Below, piece by piece: positions 60,629-64,000 of a stretch of 64,000 bases of DNA. Under the pieces are notes generated by a model. The model saw only the letters and a list, made by a program, of their open reading frames with translations, did no database searches and was not told the DNA's origin. The stretch's first letter is position 1; each line of letters begins with the position of its first letter. The DNA comes from Pseudomonas sp. DNDY-54 (GTDB lineage Bacteria; Pseudomonadota; Gammaproteobacteria; Pseudomonadales; Pseudomonadaceae), in assembly GCF_019880365.1 (NCBI RefSeq), contig NZ_CP082271.1:4278001-4342000 (forward strand), written 5' to 3'. The position numbers were made by a program, and so were the translations under genes.

Positions 60629-61616
60629 ACTTTCTCGCTTTGCTCTGATTGCGCTCGGAGTTTCGTTGAGCGCAGCGGCTGGAGGGACAGCCAACGCTGC
60701 CGAGATGATGGATCACTCGATGCATCAAACCCCTCCCACTGAGGCAGCTCAAGCCCCTGCATCTTCAGCCAAGCCCGCAGCTAAGAATCATGGCTCCGGT
60801 GGGCAAATGGACCACTCCGCAATGGGTCATGATGCGATGGACCATAGCAAGATGAACCATGGCCAAATGAAGCATGACGATACGCTCGAAATGCCCGGCA
60901 TGGTTCATCCCTCGTTCATTCCAGTATTGACCGATGCGGATAGAGAAGCGGCTTTCCCTGGTCTTCAAGGTCATACGGTCCATGACAAGTATCTGGCCTG
61001 GTTTCTTCTGCTAGATCAACTTGAGTACCAGAACGCAAATGAAGGTAGCACCCTCAGTTGGGAAGCTACTGCCTGGGTTGGTGGCGATATCAATCGATTC
61101 TGGTTTCGCTCGGAAGGTGAGCGAACGAATGGCGTTACTGAAGACGCGGAAATTCAGGCGCTCTACGGGCGTGCCATCAGCCCCTGGTGGGATGTGGTAG
61201 CAGGTGTTCGCCAGGACTTTAAGCCAGAGTCGCCGCAGACGTGGGCGGCTTTAGGCGTCCAGGGGATGGCTCTGTATGGGTTTGAGGCGGAAGCCACCGC
61301 CTTCGTCGGTGAAGGTGGGCAGACAGCAGCACGTTTTGAAGGCGAGTACGACATTCTCCTCACTAACCGGCTCATCCTCCAACCGACTGCCGAGCTCAAT
61401 TTCTATGGCAAGGACGATCCTGCACACGGAGTGGGCGCTGGTCTCGCAAATACAGAGGTGGGGCTCCGCCTCCGATACGAAATCGTTCGTGAGTTCGCAC
61501 CGTACATCGGCGTCACGTGGAGCCGGGCATACGGTAATACCGCTGATATGGCGAGAGATGACGGCGAAGACCTAGATGAGGCGCGGTTCGTTGCTGGCAT
61601 CAGGCTTTGGTTTTAA
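60618..61616 (+). CDS. copB: Copper resistance outer-membrane protein CopB
   Basis: 332 residues from the ATG at 60618 (MTTRLSRFALIALGVSLSAA); the open frame upstream only shadows the previous gene. Signal peptide, Met/His-rich segment (about 60-100: MDHSAMGHDAMDHSKMNHGQ), then the CopB barrel with YLAWFLLLDQLEYQ, WWDVVAGVRQDF and YIGVTWSRAYG, ending in aromatic RLWF. Anchored in the outer membrane, it limits copper entry or stores copper together with CopA. Typical size for the family with the short repeat region. Confidence 0.95.
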   Translation: MTTRLSRFALIALGVSLSAAAGGTANAAEMMDHSMHQTPPTEAAQAPASSAKPAAKNHGSGGQMDHSAMGHDAMDHSKMNHGQMKHDDTLEMPGMVHPSFIPVLTDADREAAFPGLQGHTVHDKYLAWFLLLDQLEYQNANEGSTLSWEATAWVGGDINRFWFRSEGERTNGVTEDAEIQALYGRAISPWWDVVAGVRQDFKPESPQTWAALGVQGMALYGFEAEATAFVGEGGQTAARFEGEYDILLTNRLILQPTAELNFYGKDDPAHGVGAGLANTEVGLRLRYEIVREFAPYIGVTWSRAYGNTADMARDDGEDLDEARFVAGIRLWF

Positions 61617-61625
61617 GGTCCCTCG

Positions 61626-62435
61626 ATGAAAAGAATAATTATTAGCTTCGCTGCCTTCTGTGCTCTAGGCCTGTTGGTAGTGGCCGGAGTTGTTTTCTCA
61701 GGACTGATTAGCGTTGCCGCGGATGATCCTCATACGGGAGTCGTGCACGCATTCCTGGAAACTGCTCGCAATCGCTCGATTGAGGCTCGCTCCGAAGACA
61801 TAGCCGTGCCATCTCTCGACGATGAAGACCAAATCCGCGCCGGGGCGGGGAACTACGACTCGATGTGTGTGGGTTGTCATTTGGCGCCAGGCATGGCTGA
61901 GACCGAGCTAAGCAATGGCCTTTATCCCCCTCCTCCCAGCCTGGCTGAGGCGGGGCTATACGATGACCCAGCAAAAACATTTTGGGTCATCAAGCATGGC
62001 ATTAAGGCCACTGGGATGCCCGCGTGGGGTAAAAGCATGGCTGACCCGTACATCTGGGGAATGGTGGCTTTTCTGCAGAAGCTTCCTGAGTTAGATGAAG
62101 GAGCGTATCGAGCACTCGTTGCGTCTAGCGGTGGTCACCAGCATGGTGGTGGGGAGACCCCAGCTGGGCATAGTGAGCAACACGGCGAGATGGCCTCGGG
62201 CGACCACCATCAGGGCGACAGTGGCGGCTCGGATCACCATGGCTCCAGCAGCACAGGTGGAGCATCCGGCCAATCAGGCTCCGGTCATCATGGTAATAAC
62301 GAAAGCGATGACCATCATGCGTCCGAGGAGCCCCAGGCGGTTGAGCACAGCAATGGCAGTGACAGTGCCGATGCGGAAGGCAAATCCCCTTCAAAAAACC
62401 ATGTGCACGCAGACGGGAAGCAACACGAGCACTAA
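61626..62435 (+). CDS. Membrane-anchored c-type cytochrome with His-rich tail
   Basis: 269 residues: N-terminal TM/signal (about 4-30), a single haem c site CVGCH (81-85) with likely axial Met131 in ATGMPAWGK, and a low-complexity C-terminal tail (about 168-269) dense in His, Ser, Gly and Asp (GHQHGGGETPAGH, GDHHQGDSGGSDHHG). It follows copB by 9 bp, so it belongs to the cop operon. It might pass electrons from Cu(I) oxidation or supply CopA, while the tail binds Cu(II). Cytochromes in cop clusters are known, but the exact role is open. Confidence 0.85.
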   Translation: MKRIIISFAAFCALGLLVVAGVVFSGLISVAADDPHTGVVHAFLETARNRSIEARSEDIAVPSLDDEDQIRAGAGNYDSMCVGCHLAPGMAETELSNGLYPPPPSLAEAGLYDDPAKTFWVIKHGIKATGMPAWGKSMADPYIWGMVAFLQKLPELDEGAYRALVASSGGHQHGGGETPAGHSEQHGEMASGDHHQGDSGGSDHHGSSSTGGASGQSGSGHHGNNESDDHHASEEPQAVEHSNGSDSADAEGKSPSKNHVHADGKQHEH

Positions 62436-62913
62436 CATCCGGTATATGTGTGCCTATGCGGTTCTGATCGAGGCTCTAAGAAAGGCGGTTCAGCAAGCAG
62501 AGGATCGGCCCTAGGCCATCCTAGTCGACGCAACGGTACCGGAGGGCTTTGCAATTGCTTCCTTCCTAAAAGTTAGGCCGCAAGGCCAGTAACTTACCTA
62601 GTTAAGCGGCTTGCGCTCCGGCCGTTCCCCAACGAATACTCCCAGTCGTGGCGACAGGGAGCTCCCTCATTTTCAACTCAATCATCTCGAACAGACTAGC
62701 GAAGCCGTACAGGCAATCTGACGGCCACATCGCCACCAACTGCGCCCGCAGATCCCCGGTGCGGTTGGACTTACCTTACAACATTGTAATGAGGTTTTTC
62801 GAAACGGGCTCGGTAGGAGCGTGTCGTAATTCAGTGTCTGCTAACAGGCTGATGAGCCATATCGGCCAGTAAGCAAACGACGAAATACAACTATCGAACC
62901 CTGGAGAACGTAA
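62436..62913. other. Gap between cytochrome gene and Cys-rich protein
   Basis: 478 bp. Contains cop box 4 at 62776-62791. The rest, including an AAGCGGCTTGCGCTCCGG segment near 62600, holds no supported gene or clear terminator. Confidence 0.5.
62776..62791. promoter_or_regulatory. CopR-type box 4 (Cys-rich protein promoter)
   Basis: TTAC-AACATT-GTAATG, a perfect TTAC-N6-GTAA repeat about 122 bp upstream of the Cys-rich copper-binding protein, at a spacing similar to boxes 2 and 3. Confidence 0.65.
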
Positions 62914-63243
62914 ATGACAAACTCAATGTTCGCATCCTGTATCCAAGCTTGTTCGAACTGTGCCCTAGTGTGCGAAATGTGCGCCTCTGCTTGCCTACGC
63001 GAGGATGATGTAAAAATGATGGCTCGCTGCATCGAGCTTGACCGCGACTGCGCGGACATTTGCAGGTTGGCTGCCACACTGATGAGCCGCGAAAGTGAAT
63101 ATGCTAAGGAGTTCTGCGCCCTTTGCGCCAAGATCTGCCGTGCATGCGGAGAGGAATGCGCGAAGCATGAAATGGATCATTGCCAAGAGTGTGCGAAGGC
63201 GTGCATGAACTGCGCTGAGGAATGTGAGCGAATGGCAGGATAA
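62914..63243 (+). CDS. Cys-rich four-helix-bundle copper-binding protein (DUF326 / Csp-like)
   Basis: 109 residues with 19 Cys arranged on helices as CxxC/CxxxC repeats (SCIQACSNCALVCEMCASAC, FCALCAKICRACGEEC, HCQECAKACMNCAEEC). This is the DUF326/Csp fold, in which Cys line the core of a four-helix bundle and store many Cu(I) ions. No signal peptide, so it is cytosolic (Csp3-like). GAGAACGTAA precedes the ATG. The box at 62776 suggests induction with the cop operon, giving cytosolic storage to complement the periplasmic CopA/B. Confidence 0.9.
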   Translation: MTNSMFASCIQACSNCALVCEMCASACLREDDVKMMARCIELDRDCADICRLAATLMSRESEYAKEFCALCAKICRACGEECAKHEMDHCQECAKACMNCAEECERMAG

Positions 63244-63622
63244 CATCCGTAACTCACTGCTCTGGCACTACTAAATTGGGAGTGTCAGAGCCCCTCGAAG
63301 AATAAGAAAAGCCATGGTGCGCTTAATGTTCGCGCCTCCATGACATATCGAAAAAGTGCGTACGATACCCGCAACTGCCAAGAGCGAATCAATCCCTGTC
63401 CAGCAGCATTTCATTCCAAAGCGAAATACGAATAGTTACGCGCTAGCAACTCTTACTTAGCCACCGATGATCGCCACCGTAACGGTCTATTCTCTTGCCA
63501 CTGTCTCCCGATTGAGCGCTGAAAACTAATTGAGTGAATTAGCATGAAAGCTCCTGGCAAAAAGGCGGTCCAACAACAACCAAGCGGGCCATGCGACCTT
63601 ATTTTGCTGGGAGAAAACGAAA
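63244..63622. other. Gap before the SDR gene
   Basis: 379 bp without a supported gene; a 5' frame reading from 63544 does not have coding character before the SDR start. No cop box was found here, so the SDR gene is likely outside the copper regulon. Confidence 0.4.
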
Positions 63623-64000
63623 ATGGTTTTGCGAATATTCCCATCGCAGCGATTGGCTTTGCTGCTAGTACTGCTCGCCGTTCTGCAACTCAGTGGCTGC
63701 GCCGTTTCCCCGCGCCTGAAACCAAGCGACCAGCCAAGCGTTGCTCGCAAAACCTTTGTCATCACTGGTGCCTCCAGTGGCTTCGGCCGCGGCGTGGCGC
63801 TCAAGCTTGCCGCTCTGCAAGGCGACGTGGTGCTAGCGGCCCGCCGGACCGACGTGCTCGAAGAACTGGCCGCGCAGATACGCATGGCTGGAGGATCGGC
63901 ACTGGTGGTGACCACCGACGTGAGCAACCCGAACGAGATGCAGGACTTGGCACGAGCCGCCATCGAGCGTTTCGGCAGGATCGACGTTTGGATTAACAAC
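63623..64000 (+). CDS. Short-chain dehydrogenase/reductase with lipoprotein-type signal (partial)
   Basis: The first 126 codons are visible and the gene runs off the window. The N-terminus (LALLLVLLAVLQLSGCAVSP) ends in a lipobox with Cys28, followed by an SDR Rossmann fold: TGASSGFGRGVAL (cofactor Gly motif), VVLAARRTDVLEELA, TTDVSNPNEMQ and RFGRIDVWINN (NNAG-type motif region). The catalytic Tyr-xxx-Lys lies beyond the end. A lipid-anchored SDR is unusual because NAD(P) is cytosolic. The start at ATG 63623 is inferred from this signal; AGAAAACGAAA precedes it. Confidence 0.75.
   Translation, partial: MVLRIFPSQRLALLLVLLAVLQLSGCAVSPRLKPSDQPSVARKTFVITGASSGFGRGVALKLAALQGDVVLAARRTDVLEELAAQIRMAGGSALVVTTDVSNPNEMQDLARAAIERFGRIDVWINN

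Overview
The window is GC-rich chromosomal DNA from a Pseudomonas-type gammaproteobacterium, most likely of the Stutzerimonas (P. stutzeri) group. From memory, the gene neighbourhoods match P. aeruginosa: spuC/spuI/spuA/spuB, aguA and desA in one block, and kauB/gabT2 beside rpmG/rpmB. An MvaT-type silencer and a CopR/CopA/CopB copper cluster also fit. Species is an inference.

Region 1 (1-9 kb and 25.6-39 kb) is core metabolism. Putrescine and agmatine catabolism is encoded by a partial spuC, two gamma-glutamylpolyamine synthetases (spuI-like, spuB-like), the gamma-glutamyl-GABA hydrolase spuA and agmatine deiminase aguA. Further on, a KauB-type aldehyde dehydrogenase, an omega-amino acid transaminase and GabD would finish the route to succinate. 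Between them lie small secreted proteins, a diguanylate cyclase, the fatty acid desaturase DesA, ribosomal proteins L33 and L28, IclR and TetR regulators, an alpha/beta hydrolase and a beta-oxidation operon (two acyl-CoA dehydrogenases and a FadB-like bifunctional enzyme).

Region 2 (10.3-25.3 kb) is a densely packed, co-oriented signalling and envelope locus: two PAS-rich histidine kinases, each followed by a stand-alone receiver; an HPt-REC-REC-GGDEF protein; a CHASE3 hybrid kinase; a third receiver; then a YaiO-like outer-membrane barrel, a membrane-anchored HEAT-repeat protein and a processive family 2 glycosyltransferase. Most junctions in the second half are 4-11 bp overlaps. It looks like a c-di-GMP/phosphorelay-controlled exopolysaccharide system, possibly oxygen-responsive because one PAS domain carries the FixL haem-pocket His and Arg with the FixL spacing.

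Region 3 (39-57 kb) is accessory DNA beside a tRNA-Arg(CCG) gene that has a truncated 5'-half copy just upstream. It holds an intact IS3-family element with target duplication, an IS256 remnant, a CARF-like gene fragment, an integrase/excisionase/regulator module with palindromic operators, a large tyrosine-recombinase gene pair divergent from a protein made of four HTH modules, with long palindromes between them, a truncated HigA, a DMT transporter, a YegP protein, an orphan TniQ/TnsD-like protein with a partner, and an MvaT-like silencer. The recombinase/HTH trio resembles, and may belong to, the gamma-mobile-trio class of mobile elements.

Region 4 (56.5-63.2 kb) is a copper-resistance block: CopR without an adjacent sensor, a PtrA-like small protein, CopA, a Met/His-rich small protein, CopB, a His-tailed cytochrome c and a Cys-rich four-helix copper-binding protein. 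Four TTAC-N6-GTAA-type boxes (one imperfect) suggest one CopR regulon. The window ends inside a short-chain dehydrogenase with a lipoprotein-type signal.
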